This document shows, in pieces, positions 36,475 through 47,761 of a stretch of 64,000 nucleotides of DNA; the first letter of the stretch is position 1; each line of letters begins with the position of its first letter. The position numbers were made by a program, and so were the translations under genes. The stretch is from Neurospora tetraspora (Eukaryota; Ascomycota; Sordariomycetes; Sordariales; Sordariaceae), in contig NW_026944385.1 in the NCBI RefSeq assembly GCF_033439725.1, positions 3,443,001-3,507,000 of the forward strand. Reading direction: 5' to 3'. The notes under the pieces are model-generated. The model worked only from the letters and a program-made list of their open reading frames with translations. It was not told the DNA's origin and did not search any database.

Positions 36475-38337
36475 GAGACTGCTCGTTCGTCCCTGCCTCC
36501 CGCTCCCTCTCACACAGGTAGAAGGCAAGGACTAACAGTTCATTCGGAATGAAGGCCAGGACTACGCTTGGAAAGCTTCCGTTTACCTTCATGGTTTGGA
36601 TCTCAAGTTCTCGGGTTTTTTGCCCATCTTCTTTTCTCACTCGGCACTTCAAGACCTGGCCTCGGCTCATCGATGTTCAAAGACATGCCAGACACTCTCG
36701 CTGATTCCGAACCAATTGCCGTAGCGAGCGGCAGGCAAACCTATCCTGACGTTTGGCTGGCCGAATGGTTAGGTAATCATCAGCCGTCGCACCTACTCTC
36801 GGCCTTATGCGGTGGTGCTCACGCCCGCACTCGGCAATTCCTCCGTTAAATACCAACCGCAAGGGAAAACTCCATGTGCTCTACAAAACAACATTGCTTT
36901 TGCTACACGTTGATTCCATATTGTACAGACAAACCGTCGCCGTCACAAGGGGTCTGTCGGTCGGCAGGCAGCGGGGGACGGGGAGCAAAAGCCAAAGAAG
37001 TTTCCAACTTTTCGGACTCCACCGAGTGCATTCGGAGCAACAGCGGCATGCAGTGCAGAATCCCCCTTTCGTGTTCTGTACATATGTACATCATACTTCT
37101 CCACCAGGAACCAACCTACCCGATGCGGAGATGGGCTCCGACGATGCCGCTCTCGCAATCGTCAATCGAAAGGTTCTTCGGCAGAACCAGAATGTTTCCG
37201 GAAGCCTTTCTGTACCTGGTCGTCAAGTCTGGTCCAGGTCTGGCCTCTCTCTCGCTCCCAAGCTCCCAAGCTCTCCCAAGAACCAAGGCTCCCCTCTTCC
37301 TCGATCATCATTCCCCCCTTTCAGGTACTGTACCGTTACCTTGATGGTGTACAATAGCGGCGGTACCTGCATAAAGGTACACTTCCACGCAGGGGGGGCG
37401 AGGCGACTTCGAAGGAGAAAAGAAAGGGATGAACAACACCAACACCATGACTCTGAACTCTCGTTGGCTCCACTGGTTCGTCTGATGCTTTAGGGACACC
37501 GAACAAGGACTCATTTGCACGGCATATCTACCATCACACCTTTCCCAAGTGATAAGCCTTGGGCTCACTGTGGCTTTTACCATCAGGTTCGGGCACAGAA
37601 ATACCGAACCCAGAGCCAGCAGCCTCAGTCACCCAGCCAGATTATCAGCCACCAACCTCGTCAATTTAATGACGGACGGTGCCTGAATTGCCATGTGGGA
37701 AAATCATGCTATCCTCGCAGGAAGGGTCCAGTCCAATTGGCAGTGTCAATTGGGTTGTTGGGGTCAAGATTTCCGGAAGATCTCGCCTCGCTCCTGCTGC
37801 TCATCATGCTGCCCCTTGCATTAGCACGATGCAGTACGTGCTCAACCCGATGGGCCGGCGCACGACGATTCGTTGACCCGAGACCTGCCCCTTCGAAACT
37901 GGGTCTCTTTTATAAATGTTGCATGCAGAACTTTTTCATCATATATTTTCTCTCCCTGGCTCCCAAGGCTCTCTGTCAGGTATTGGGTCGTAAGTGGTGA
38001 GTGTCAGCCTCATTCTGCACACTCTATGCACTCCTTCCAAGCTTCCAAGGTTCGACGTCTCGTTCTCCGGCCGGGATTGCCCTATCACGTAACATATATC
38101 GGCCATGTGTGCTTTCGGATGTACCTGACTGAGGTGGAAGAGGCAAGGCCCGTCCCGGCTGGCTGGTTTGGTTTGGTTGGCTGGTTGATGGCCATCTTAC
38201 CTACAGGTAGTATCTGGGTCGCAGGTATATTGCCTCCCCGAGACCAGACCGAGGCTCGCGAGGGTTCGCCATTCGCCAGCTTCCATTGGAACCTGCAGCT
38301 GGCGGTCGTGGACAGCTTTGTTCTGCCAACAAGACGT

Positions 38338-38398
38338 TGAAAGAAAAGGTAGGAGCTAAGGTGAAAGAAAAGGTAGGAGCTAAGGTGAAAGAAAGGTG
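38338..38398. repeat. 24-bp tandem repeat
   Basis: Two and a half copies of a 24-bp purine-rich unit containing AAAGGTAGGAGCTAAGG, just 3' of the dehydratase gene. Confidence 0.85.
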
Positions 38399-38529
38399 AC
38401 CGCCGGTGTACCGACTCTACTCGGTTGAGGCATAACTGCTAGAAGGCCGACCGTTCACAGCCACTCCCTCAGGAGGACCGAAGCCCAAGGTACGTTTTCC
38501 ATCATCAAAGGTTGACCCTCTGAATAACC

Positions 38530-40645
38530 TCACTTTGCCCCTTCTCCTCCCCCTTCCCCTTTCACTTCCCCCTTCCCTTTCCCTTTTGGTCCAGCAGCCG
38601 TCAAAAACCCAAAATCCGCCCCTTCATCCGCCTGATTCACCTCCCGCATATACAACCCTCTATACCCCCTCATCCCCTCTCTCTTCTGCCAATTCCCTTT
38701 CTCCTCCTCCTCTTTAGAAAAACCTTTCTTCATTCCCTCCCTCCTCTCCCTTTTCCGTTTTTCAATCTCTTCCCCCGACAACGCCACATTCAACCGTCTC
38801 CCCTCCACATCACAAACAACCCAGTCCCCATCCCTCACCACCCCCAACACGCTCTCCGGATCCGCCGCCTCCGGACTGACATGCAACACGATTGTCCCGC
38901 CCGCCGTCCCCGACATCCTTCCATCCGAGATCCTCAACATGTCCTCCACCCCCTGTAAGGCCAACTTGCGCGGAATGGGAATCATGCCCGCCTCCGGCAT
39001 GCCTGGGCTGTGCAAGCCGACGGGGCCGATGTGTTGGAGGATCAGGACCGAGTCGGGCGTGACGTTGAGGTCCGGGGAATCGATCCGGCGAGCTAGGTCG
39101 GCTGGACCGTGGAAAACCACGGCTTGGCCGCGGTGTTGAAGCAGACGCCGGTATTTGGAGGCCGAGGCTTTGATGACGGCGCCGCCTAGGGGACAGAGGT
39201 TGGAGATGGAGGGGTCGAAGACGATGAGGCTGGAGGAGGGGTAGAGGGGTGAGGAGAGGGGGTGGATGATTTGGCCTAGTTCGGTACCCGAAGGAAGGGG
39301 GCGAAAGGGGATGGAATCGAGTTCCTCCCCCAACGTGCGGCCGGTGACGGTCAGGGCGTCGAGGTGTAGGAGTGGACGTAGTTGGTGCAGCAGGGCGAGC
39401 ATGCCGCCTGCGTTGTGGAAGTCGGTCATGTAGTTGTTACCCGACGGCTTGAGGTCGACGAGGAGCGGGGTTTTGCGGCCGATGTCGTCGATGGTTTTCA
39501 ACGAAATAGTTCCCGCAAGAGAAGGGTGGCGGTTGATGATGGCCATCAGGTGGACGATGGCGTTGGTGGAGCCGCCGATGGCTTGCAGGACCGTGATGGC
39601 ATTAAGAAAAGACTCGCACGTCAGGAGGTCCTGAGGCTTCAGTTGGGATTGCGAGAGCTGCACGGCCAGGGCGCCGGTGTGCTCGGCAACCCGTAAACGA
39701 GCGGACGAGACGGCGGGGGCGGTGGCGGAGGGTAAGGAAAGCGGCATCAGGCCGAGGGCGACGAGGAGGCAGGCCATTGTTGAGGCCGTACCCATTACGC
39801 CGCAGGTCCCGGACGTGGGCGCGAGCTCCTCGTTTAGGGCGGCCATGTCCTCCATGTCGAGCGTCCCGGCGCGGAATTTGGCCCAGTTGTTCCGGCAGTC
39901 TGTACACGCGCCGACGCGAGTCCCTTGGAAACTACCGGGCATCATGGGGCCTGTTACTAGGTGGATGATGGGTTTGTTGGCTGAGATGCCACCCATTAAC
40001 TGAGCTGGAGTCGTCTTGTCACATCCTTTCATCAGAACATGTATGTTAACCCAAGTATGTATCAACAGAAAAATGACGGCATGGAACAAAGCTTGCTCCT
40101 CAAAGTCCCAACCAACATCCTAGGTTGGTTTTTCATACATACATACCTCCAATCAAAACCACAGCATCAACCGGCTGCGCCAAAATCATCTCCTCGGTAT
40201 CCATACTCATCAGATTCCGCAGGTACATGCTCGTCGGACTCGCGAACGACTCATGCAAACTAATCGTAGGAAAATCAATAGCCAGCCCGCCGTTGAGCTG
40301 AACCCCCCGCTTCACGGCGTCCATGAGCTGCGGCATGTTGGCATGGCAAGGGTTGAAGCTGGAGTAAGTGTTGACGATACCAATGATGGGCCGCGAGAGC
40401 GCGTCTTCGCTGTAGCCCATGGCCTTGATGAAGAGCTTGCGCATGAAGAGCGAGAAGTGGGCGTCGCCGTAGGAGGTGAGGTTTTGGCGGAGGCCGCCGA
40501 CGCTGTTGTTGGGGTCGATGGGGGTGGAGAGGTCGTAGTCTTTGTTGTTGTTGTTGAGTGCTGGTGAGTTTTGGGATTGGGTATGATGGGTGTCTGTTGT
40601 TGGTGCTGATGCCTCCGAGGGCGATGGAGCGGAGGTTGAGGCCAT
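38530..40645 (-). CDS. IlvD/EDD family dehydratase (dihydroxy-acid or sugar-acid dehydratase paralogue)
   Basis: Fe-S dependent dehydratase of the IlvD/EDD family. Exons 40645-40147 and 40025-38530 give 664 aa; the 121-nt intron splits the second Gly of LIGG-CDKTTP. Fe-S ligand Cys residues sit in GGCDKTTPAQLMGG (~C168), VGACTDCRNNW and SGTCGVMGTAST. Substrate/Mg motifs include GIVNTYSSFNPCHANM, QAIGGSTNAIVHL, CPLGGAVIK and ISDGRMSGTAGGTIVLH. The N-terminus (~45 aa) is Ser/Thr/Asn-rich without a clear mitochondrial presequence, so it may not be the canonical branched-chain amino acid enzyme. The CTDC signature is shared with pentonate dehydratases. The last ~80 residues are Lys/Glu-rich, longer than usual. 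An MFS transporter lies next upstream on the same strand. Substrate unresolved. Confidence 0.87.
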
Positions 40646-41211
40646 CTTGGATTGTCAGGACCGGCCGTGTTGCGACTGTGGAAAGTGTGTATAACGAGGA
40701 AGCAGGAGGAGCAGAGATGTATGAGAAGTGAGGAAGTGAGAATGGCTTAGGCTTTCTTTGTTCAGAACATCTGAATGAGGTGGTGTTTTTGTTCGGTGAA
40801 GGTAGTATGCGGGGCATAGCATCGTCTCTCCTCAATCACGTCATTTGGTAGCTCCGACGGTTAAGAAGGCCACTCTTCTTTTAAAACCTCCACCGGATAT
40901 GATACATTTTATACTTGTGATTTTTGGAAGTGGAAATGTTTCAAATTTCTAAGTGACAATGCTGTGTTGTTCCGAGTGTGACGGTTAATCGTTGGTGATG
41001 ATGTCCGTAAAGAGAGAGAGAGGAGGGGACTGCGAGGCGGATTGTTTAAGGTGAGGGAGGGGTAATCAACGTCGATTTATTTAGTTTCCTTGCGTGGTTT
41101 CGACACTGTCACTTCCTCGACTGAATATCCCATATTGTATAGCACTAATCAAAAAAGAATACAGAGTTGCCCAAATACCAGGTTCGTTCGAGGTAACCTA
41201 GCTTGACGCGC
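40646..41211. other. intergenic region between dehydratase and MFS genes
   Basis: About 0.57 kb: promoter side of the dehydratase and 3' side of the MFS gene. Nothing further recognised. Confidence 0.5.
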
Positions 41212-42872
41212 TTACTTCTCACGCGGACTAATCGCATACAAACTCCTCTTCCTCAACTTCGGCCCCATCTTCCAAAACACAAACGGCGCAGGAGCAAGCA
41301 CAACCGCAACACCTCCCAGGACGGTCATGGTCCACTTCACCCCAAACCCCGGTAACGTAAACAGCGGTCTCGTCCCCATAGCCATACCACCAGCAATTAT
41401 GTACCTCAACATCGTGATAGCAGAAAGAGCGCTGGCGGCATGCACCCCATAACTATCAACAATGTATCCGTAACTGCTGGTATAAAGCGCCATCAAGACC
41501 AGACCAAAAAGGAAGCACGCCCCCAGTACAGACCACATCGGTATCCTCTCCACGTCCGTCCAGCCCAGCCAGAACAAGGCAACCGGAAGCAGCGGGCCGG
41601 CCACGAATCCGGGATACAACCGGAACTCGGGCTCAAGCGTGGCATCATCATCCGCATCCTGTGTTGTAAGACGCGCTTTGCGGCGGCGGGCCCAGAGATA
41701 GAGACCCGGTACGGCGAGCATGAAAGATGTGGCGCCCGCGGCGATGGCGCCGAAACAAGCGCCCGTCTGGCCCTTGGAGAGGTTGTGAGCTTGTCGGAAG
41801 ATGTGATCGAATCCCGACATAAAGGTGAAGAGGAGGGTGTAGAGTAAAATGAGATAGACTCCCAGGACTGTGATGACGGGCTCGGCGTGGATGAACTTGA
41901 GCGGGAGCGAGAGGCGGGTTCTTAAGCGTTGACCGAAAGATTTCTGTCGGAGCTTTCGAGAATGCTCGGATACGTAGCGCTGGTCGTCGGTGAGGCGGCG
42001 GAGGTGTGAGGCTTTCCAGTCGAGTAGTTTTGGTAGGTATGTTTCGGGCAGGAATAGGAAAGAGATCAAGAAGGCGGTGCCGGAGATGATGAGTGTTACC
42101 CATTCTGTCCAGTGCCAGCCGAGTTTTGGGTTGGCAGTGATCCAGCCGCCGGCAATTGGTGCGATGACCGGAGCTACATTATGTCAGATCAGAGTTGGGT
42201 AATGGATCAGGGAGGCTTACCTGCAACATTTGCCCAAGCGATGACAGGGAAAGCAAATGTCCTCCCAACAAAACTGAACTGATCCTGTACACTCGATCCG
42301 TTGCTGCCCAGGGTACCGCTCGCAAACAACCCGACTAGGTACCGACATGCAACATGTCCACCAAATGTCGGCCTCGAGGCGGAGCCGAGGACGAAAAAGA
42401 GGTAGCAGAAAGTAGAGGTCAAGTAGACGGGGTTTCGTCCAAACGTTTCGGATAGGGGTCCTGCAAAGAGAGCACCGGAACCCATACCGAACAAGTACAT
42501 GGCCGTAGAGAGCGTTTCGAGGGCCGGGTCCACGCCGTATTCTTTGGCAGCGTCGGCGTTGGCCATAGATTCGGCGCCGGCTGAGTACCCCTGGCCGAAG
42601 ATGAGGAAGAACAAGATGGCGAGGTTCTTGCATCGGTCTGCTAGCGGCCAGTTCTTGGGATCGATGGGATCATTGTCGCCGATTGTCGATACGATGATGG
42701 GTTCTTCTTTGTTGTTGCGTGATTGAGTGTCTTCAGTGTTCGTGTCTTCCTAATCTCCGGGCTCTTCGACGTCATCTGCTCCGGAATTCAGGTACAGGCC
42801 TGGTAGACGGCCTGATGCGACTTCGGCCTCTACTTGTTTTGCAATGCGTCGATATTGTACTACCGACCACAT
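41212..42872 (-). CDS. MFS drug/polyamine-type transporter, in-frame stop near N-terminus
   Basis: Major facilitator superfamily antiporter (DHA1-like). The transporter body starts with the family linker DPIDPKNWPL and TM1 LAILFFLIFGQGYSAGA. It continues with GMGSGALFAGPLSETFGRNPVY (the A motif between TM2 and TM3), FVLGSASRPTFGGHVACRYL and, after a 47-nt intron (42220-42174), APVIAPIAGGWITA; the second exon ends at 41212. Upstream in the same frame lies MWSVVQYRRIAKQ from an ATG at 42872 (frame open to an ATG at 43130), but a TAG at 42752-42750 interrupts it before TM1. No ATG lies between that stop and TM1. Either the gene is broken by one nonsense codon, or an 84-nt intron (GTAGAG donor at 42833, TTAG acceptor at 42750) removes it in phase. 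Family sure, integrity not. Confidence 0.72.
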
Positions 42873-43222
42873 TGTCGGGAGAGGGATTGGATGGTTTGCT
42901 GACGAATTGGCTGCATACGCGCGGTTGGTAATGCCAAGTAAGAATGGTTGACCGAACTGTCGTTGACTTGATGGATTTTGTGATACTGTTTGTTGGGATA
43001 TTTTCTTGATGTATGGAACACTGACGCAAGGAAGCAGAGGCAGGGCGTCATCGAAGCTTCCAGTTCTCCTTGAGATTTTCTCAAACGGGCAGTAGAAGCC
43101 CACGGCAAACCCTCCTGGTGTATCTGCCATGGCGAGTTTGGAGACTGGAAGGAATGAACAAGGCCAAAGAGAGAATCACATGATCGAGCCCCTTATAGTC
43201 CCTCCGAAACTCACACTCATAA

Positions 43223-43839
43223 TCACTCTCTCAACCCAAGCTTAACAATCAGGTCCTCTCTGGACATCTCCAGAATGGCTGTCAAAGTCTTGGAGTCCGG
43301 TGCTCCATCCTTGCCATATGGCTTCTGCAACATATCCTTGATCCTGTTGTACTTGTTACTGAGCTCGGTCGACTCGGTCTCTGACAAGTTCTCCTCCAGC
43401 CGATGGAGATCACTGCGCTCTTCCTCTCGGACATGCGGTTCTAGGTCCACCCAGATGGCTTGTAGCGCCGCGTTGAAACTTTCTTCGGCAGGATCGTACT
43501 GTAGCATGTGTCGGAGTTTGGTGTTTATCTGTATCGGCAGAGATGGTGGTTAGTATCTCCAGCTAGGTACTTGGAGGAAGAGGTTGTCGAAGGGGGTCCA
43601 GGACTTACACTCTCGAAATCATCGGACAACCTCTGACGTCGCTGGTGGCCGTGCTTTGTAAGGTGCTTCTCGATTGCCGGTGTTACGACGAGGTCTTCAA
43701 CGCGCAGATAGCGATCCAGCGTCCAGATGAACTGGTTCCTCAACTGGTGACGATCCTCTGGTTCGGCGCTGCGAATGGCGTGGTACAACTCGGTAATGAG
43801 CGCGTGGTCGGCTTTGACGGTTTCTGAGATTCTGGGCAT
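43223..43839 (-). CDS. Hemerythrin-like (HHE) domain protein
   Basis: Small four-helix protein expected to bind a di-iron centre. Exons 43839-43609 and 43528-43223 give 178 aa; the 80-nt intron has GTAAGT, a CTAAC branch and ATACAG. Helix 1 carries DHALITELYHAI (His12, His20); helix 2 QFIWTLDRYLRVEDLVVTPAIEKHL; helix 3 HMLQYDPAEESFNAALQAIW; helix 4 LEPHVREEERSDLHRLEENL. The H...HxxxE...H...HxxxE ligand pattern of HHE domains is recognisable. Fungal cytosolic versions have been linked to iron and oxidative or nitrosative responses, but no role can be read here. It precedes the MFS gene on the same strand with a short gap; shared function is speculative. Confidence 0.83.
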
Positions 43840-44989
43840 TTTGGTGTTCTTGGGAATGATGAATGATATTGTACATGGGAAAATTGTTTCCAGCAGTCAG
43901 TGTTGTTGAGGACCGAGTTGGCGATAGTCGACGACGACAAACGGACGGGAGCATTGGTCATGACGTCACTGCAAGGCAAGATAAGATAGGGATCACTTTG
44001 TGAGGAAGGGCTATATGGAGCTCAAAGTCCAATTGATAAATTTTTGCCATTTAGAAACAACGTAGTAGAAGCCAGATAGAGAGCTTAGAGAGGCTCATTT
44101 TACTCTACAAAGTCTCGCGGTTAGGTTGTGGTCGCTAAAGCGAAGGCATTCACACCTTGAGGTTAATATCCTCTGCACGGACGTATATAGTTTTTGTACT
44201 TACCCCACCTAATTACAAGTACAGGTGTTCTTCGGACCCAACTCCCCAAAGCATCTTTTATTTACATTTTGTCTTGCGCTTCAACTGTCTTCTTCGCTAA
44301 CTAAACATCAACAGAAAACACTCAACCTTCAATTGACTCCCTCAATTCGCCAATGGATTCCGAATCGACAACATCTGAACATCAGAACCTCGGCCCCGCT
44401 TCATGACGTCTCGTCTTGGCGCCGTGTTACAGTAATGTCCCCTGTTATTGCAACTCAATTCCTGCAGCGATTTTTCTTGCAATAAGTAGGGTGTTTGCAA
44501 AAGAAGGATCCAGTGCATAGACCAGAAGCAGGCGTTCAGGCCACTGAAAGGCCGCCGACGGACCGGAAAAGTGGGTCGCTGAGCCCCGGTACAGGGGTAT
44601 AAGTGTTCACTCTCACCAAAACTTGACCCTTGTTGATGCAAGAATCCGGCCGTCACTGTTGCAATTAGCAGTTAGCAGTCCCAGTATGGGCCTGTAAATC
44701 TAGCAGCCAACTTCTTTAGCAATAAGTAGGGTTTTTGCAGTAGGGGGTGCTTGCAACTGCAAGGGACATTACTGTACCGTACTGACTCCGTTGTCGATAA
44801 CCGCCATTGGAGGATCCCCTCTCTCGGAGTCCAAATCAATTGCCGAGCGGAATCGCAAACAACGATGGCCACTCTTTCAGATATCGGGAGGAATCGCCAG
44901 CCGCGTCAGGCCTTGATTGTTGATATACTTGGGCATTATCTGGAATTGCTGAAACACCTCCAAACACAATATTTTAACAAACGGCGACA
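43840..44989. other. divergent promoter region with hAT-like MITE
   Basis: About 1.15 kb between the hemerythrin-like gene (-) and the CoA-transferase gene (+). A short non-autonomous element occupies 44429-44775; the remaining DNA shows nothing recognisable. Confidence 0.5.
44429..44775. mobile_element. 347-bp hAT-like MITE
   Basis: Ends are inverted repeats starting ACAGTAATGTCCC (44429-44441 and 44763-44775), with weaker similarity through TTGCAA to about 26 bp. The flanks GCCGTGTT (44421-44428) and ACCGTACT (44776-44783) match at 5 of 8 positions and differ only by transitions, consistent with an aged 8-bp hAT duplication, possibly altered by RIP. Two direct copies of GCAATAAGTAGGG lie inside, about 240 bp apart. 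No transposase frame. The right end is about 210 bp from the CoA-transferase ATG. Confidence 0.65.
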
Positions 44990-46845
44990 ATGGCTGGCCT
45001 TCCGCGGGCATTGCGGCAAACGGCGCCAGCACTTCTAGTTGCTCGCCAATGGGCTGTATCAACTTCTACCGCCACCAGACCTTCGTTAAAACTTTCACTG
45101 GGAGTTAGGATCAAAACAGGAAACGGCGTCCGGACTCTCTCGTACTCGAAGCATTGGCGCTCCCAATCCCTCCCAGTAGTCACCCGGGGCGAATCCAAGC
45201 TATATGCCAGCGCCGACGATGCTGTGGCGGATATCAAGAGCGGATCTGTTATTTTGAGTTCTGGCTTTGGATTGTGTGGTGTGGCAGGTGAGCAGGCGAC
45301 CATGTGTCAGTGCACTTCAGCTTTATGACTTGGGATACTAAGTTAGGCAGAAACCCTCATCGAGGCAATTCGACAAAGAGGCCCAGAATCTCTCCACTCC
45401 CTAACGGCGGTATCCAACAATGCGGGCGCCGAAGGCCGCGGGGGCCTGGCTCTCCTTATCGAGTCTGGCCAGATCGATCGGATGATCATGTCCCATCTAG
45501 GATCTAACAAGATTCTCGAAAAGAAGTACCTCACTGGCAAAATCGCTGTCGAGCTATGCCCCCAGGGGACAATAGCCGAGAGGATACGAGCTGCTGGCAG
45601 TGGCATTCCGGCCTTTTTTACGCCTACTGGCGGGCGTACGTTTTTTTTCACACACAGCAATATTTCTGGCGCCTTATCGCTTACATTATTCCAGATACCT
45701 TTATCCAACAAGGCGAGATTCCCGTTCGCCACGATGCCGACGGAAACGTGGTCGAATACGGCAAGCCCAGGGAAACAAGGATCTTCAACGGTCGACCGTT
45801 CCTAATGGAAACCGCTCTACCGGGCGACGTAGCTATCCTGCGCGCATGGAAGGTTGACAAAGCCGGAAACTGCGTCTTCCGTTACACAGCCAAGGGCTTT
45901 GCGCCCTTGATGGCCAAGGCCGCAAAGGTGGCCATCGTCGAGGCGGAGAACATTGTAGAGGTTGGCGAGATCGACCCCAACGACGTGGACCTTGCTGGCA
46001 TTTTCATCGACCGCATCGTGCCGGCCACGAAACCATCCCAGGTTGAGGTTCTCAAGACCCGGTCGCCAGAAAGTGGTGATGGAAAGCAGGCAAAGGCGGC
46101 CAAGTCGGGGGGCTCGGATGCGCTGGAACGGAGGAACAGGATTGCTAGACGTGCGGCGAAGGAGCTGAAGCATGGATCCTATGTCAACCTTGGTGTCGGT
46201 ATCCCAACATTGGCTCCGGAGTTCTTGCCTCCTGGACACCAGGTTTGGATCCAGTCTGAGAATGGTATTCTGGGAATGGGTCCGTACCCCTTGCCCGACC
46301 AAGTTGATCCGTGAATACCCATCCTCACCCTTACCAGATTGTTTTATAGTGTACTGACCGACATTCTCAGCGATATCGTCAACGCCGGCAAAGAAAGCGT
46401 CACCCTCGTCCCCGGCGCCGCCACCTTCGACAGCTCCGAATCCTTCTCCATGATCCGCGGCGGCCACGTCGACGTCTCCATCCTCGGAGCCCTGCAGGTC
46501 AGCGCGGCTGGCGACCTTGCAAACTACATGATCCCCGGAAAGATGTTCAAGGGAATGGGCGGTGCCATGGACCTGGTGTCTAACCCGGACAACACCAAGA
46601 TCGTGGTGGCTACCGAGCATGTTGCCAAGGACGGGTCGTCCAAGGTGGTGCAGAGCTGTAGTTTGCCGCTGACGGGCGCGAGGGTTGTCAGCACCATCAT
46701 CACCGATCTGTGCGTCTTCGAGGTTGATCGCAAGAAGGGGATGCTCACCTTGACGGAAATTGCGCCCGGGGTGGATGTTGAGGAAGTGAAGAGCAAGACG
46801 GATGCGGTCTTTTCGGTGGCGGATAACCTGAAGACGATGGAATAG
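44990..46845 (+). CDS. Mitochondrial 3-oxoacid CoA-transferase (SCOT)
   Basis: Transfers CoA between succinyl-CoA and acetoacetate (or related acids such as acetate) in mitochondria. Exons 44990-45287, 45351-45635, 45695-46310 and 46371-46845 give 557 aa; introns are 59-63 nt with good phases. The first ~65 residues form an Arg/Ser/Ala-rich presequence (MAGLPRALRQTAPALLVARQ). The alpha part has SGFGLCGVAETLIEAI, NNAGAEGRGGLALLI and CPQGTIAERIRAAGSG. The beta part begins RNRIARRAAKELKHGSYVNL and carries the catalytic Glu in QSENGILGMGP (~E383), then GGHVDVSILGALQV and VSTIITDLCVFEV. Alpha and beta are fused, as normal for eukaryotes. A MITE lies about 210 bp upstream of the ATG and may fall in promoter or 5' UTR sequence. 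Confidence 0.95.
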
Positions 46846-46916
46846 TGCACTCGAAACAGTCTATGCATAGATTTAGGCATCAAGTTGATCTAGCCAAAAA
46901 TATCATCTCTATCACG

Positions 46917-47002
46917 GGGATTGTAGTATAGTGGTCAGTACTTCTCGTTGTGGTTTCTCACAGCGATCCGAGAGGACCCAGGTTCGATTCCTGGCAATCC
47001 CA
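46917..47002 (+). tRNA. tRNA-His (GTG) with 14-nt intron
   Basis: Acceptor stem GGGATTG/CAATCCC is fully paired with A at position 73, and a G at -1 (46916) fits the tRNA-His feature. Anticodon stem TCTCG (46943-46947) pairs with CGAGA (46969-46973). Anticodon GTG is at 46950-46952. An intron TTTCTCACAGCGAT (46954-46967) sits at the canonical place after position 37. T-arm CCAGG TTCGATT CCTGG is perfect. A TTTTT Pol III terminator follows at 47005-47009. Confidence 0.95.
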
Positions 47003-47761
47003 CATTTTTGCCGCACGTCTCATGCCCTTCGGGAGGCGGAAGTAGATGTTAAATACAACGATAACAACAACAACCATCTCTTCACGTCATGTTGTGATTC
47101 TTGCTACCCGACTATGTCGACAGACGAGAGGAGCTTGGAATCGGACGAGCTGTCAGATTAATCAACTAGGTCGATGTCGAATCCTGGTAATGATGGTATT
47201 TGAGATTATGCAGGCCTGAAGGAACTTGACTGCTAGTCAACGTCAAACGATACTATAACCGAGTGTTATCATTCTCCCAAAAAGACAACTCTATCGCAAG
47301 AGGTCATCCAGTTTTAGAAGGGGAGCTTTGTGGTACTGTAGTGTGGTTATATGCAGGGATCAGGTTGGTGTCTTCCAGGGGCATTGTGGATAACACGCAC
47401 AGCTTCGGCACATTTTCTAGGTGCCGAAACAGGGGTTTAAACTCCACTGCCTCGGTCATCACCTGCATTTCCGATTTCCGGGGCAACTATCCCCGTCTCA
47501 ACATCACTGAAACGAACGATATAAACGCGGGGGAAGCGCCAAGCAGCCTCTCTGCATCACCTCCGTCACCTGCCTTAGTTCCTGAATTGAACTTTCTTTC
47601 ACATAACAAAAGTTGGAAAACCTACCTTGTACCTACCTACCTTAAAACTTCCACTTACCACGTCAACGTCAGTCCTCCGCGACGGGACCTTCAGCTTAGA
47701 GAAGATATACAAGACTAAACCGCCCGCCCGAGTACTAGTGACATTCGCAGCAAGAAGGAAG
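47003..47761. other. intergenic region
   Basis: About 0.76 kb between tRNA-His and the AhpD-like gene. The Pol III terminator lies at its start; nothing else recognised. Confidence 0.5.

Larger units (their letters stand above)
32934..38529. other. gene-poor region with two MITE-like elements
   Basis: About 5.6 kb without a supported gene. It contains a T-run at about 33594-33608, the inverted-repeat elements at 35122-35495 and 36030-36195, a 10-bp GCAGTGGT-type repeat at about 35754-35783, a 17-bp repeat at 36434-36474 and a 24-bp repeat at 38338-38398. Open frames are short and overlapping, and none carries a recognisable domain. Confidence 0.5.

Noticed and set aside
45817-46620. 267-codon frame antisense to the CoA-transferase
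   Set aside because: Overlaps conserved exons and crosses an intron; codon-bias shadow.
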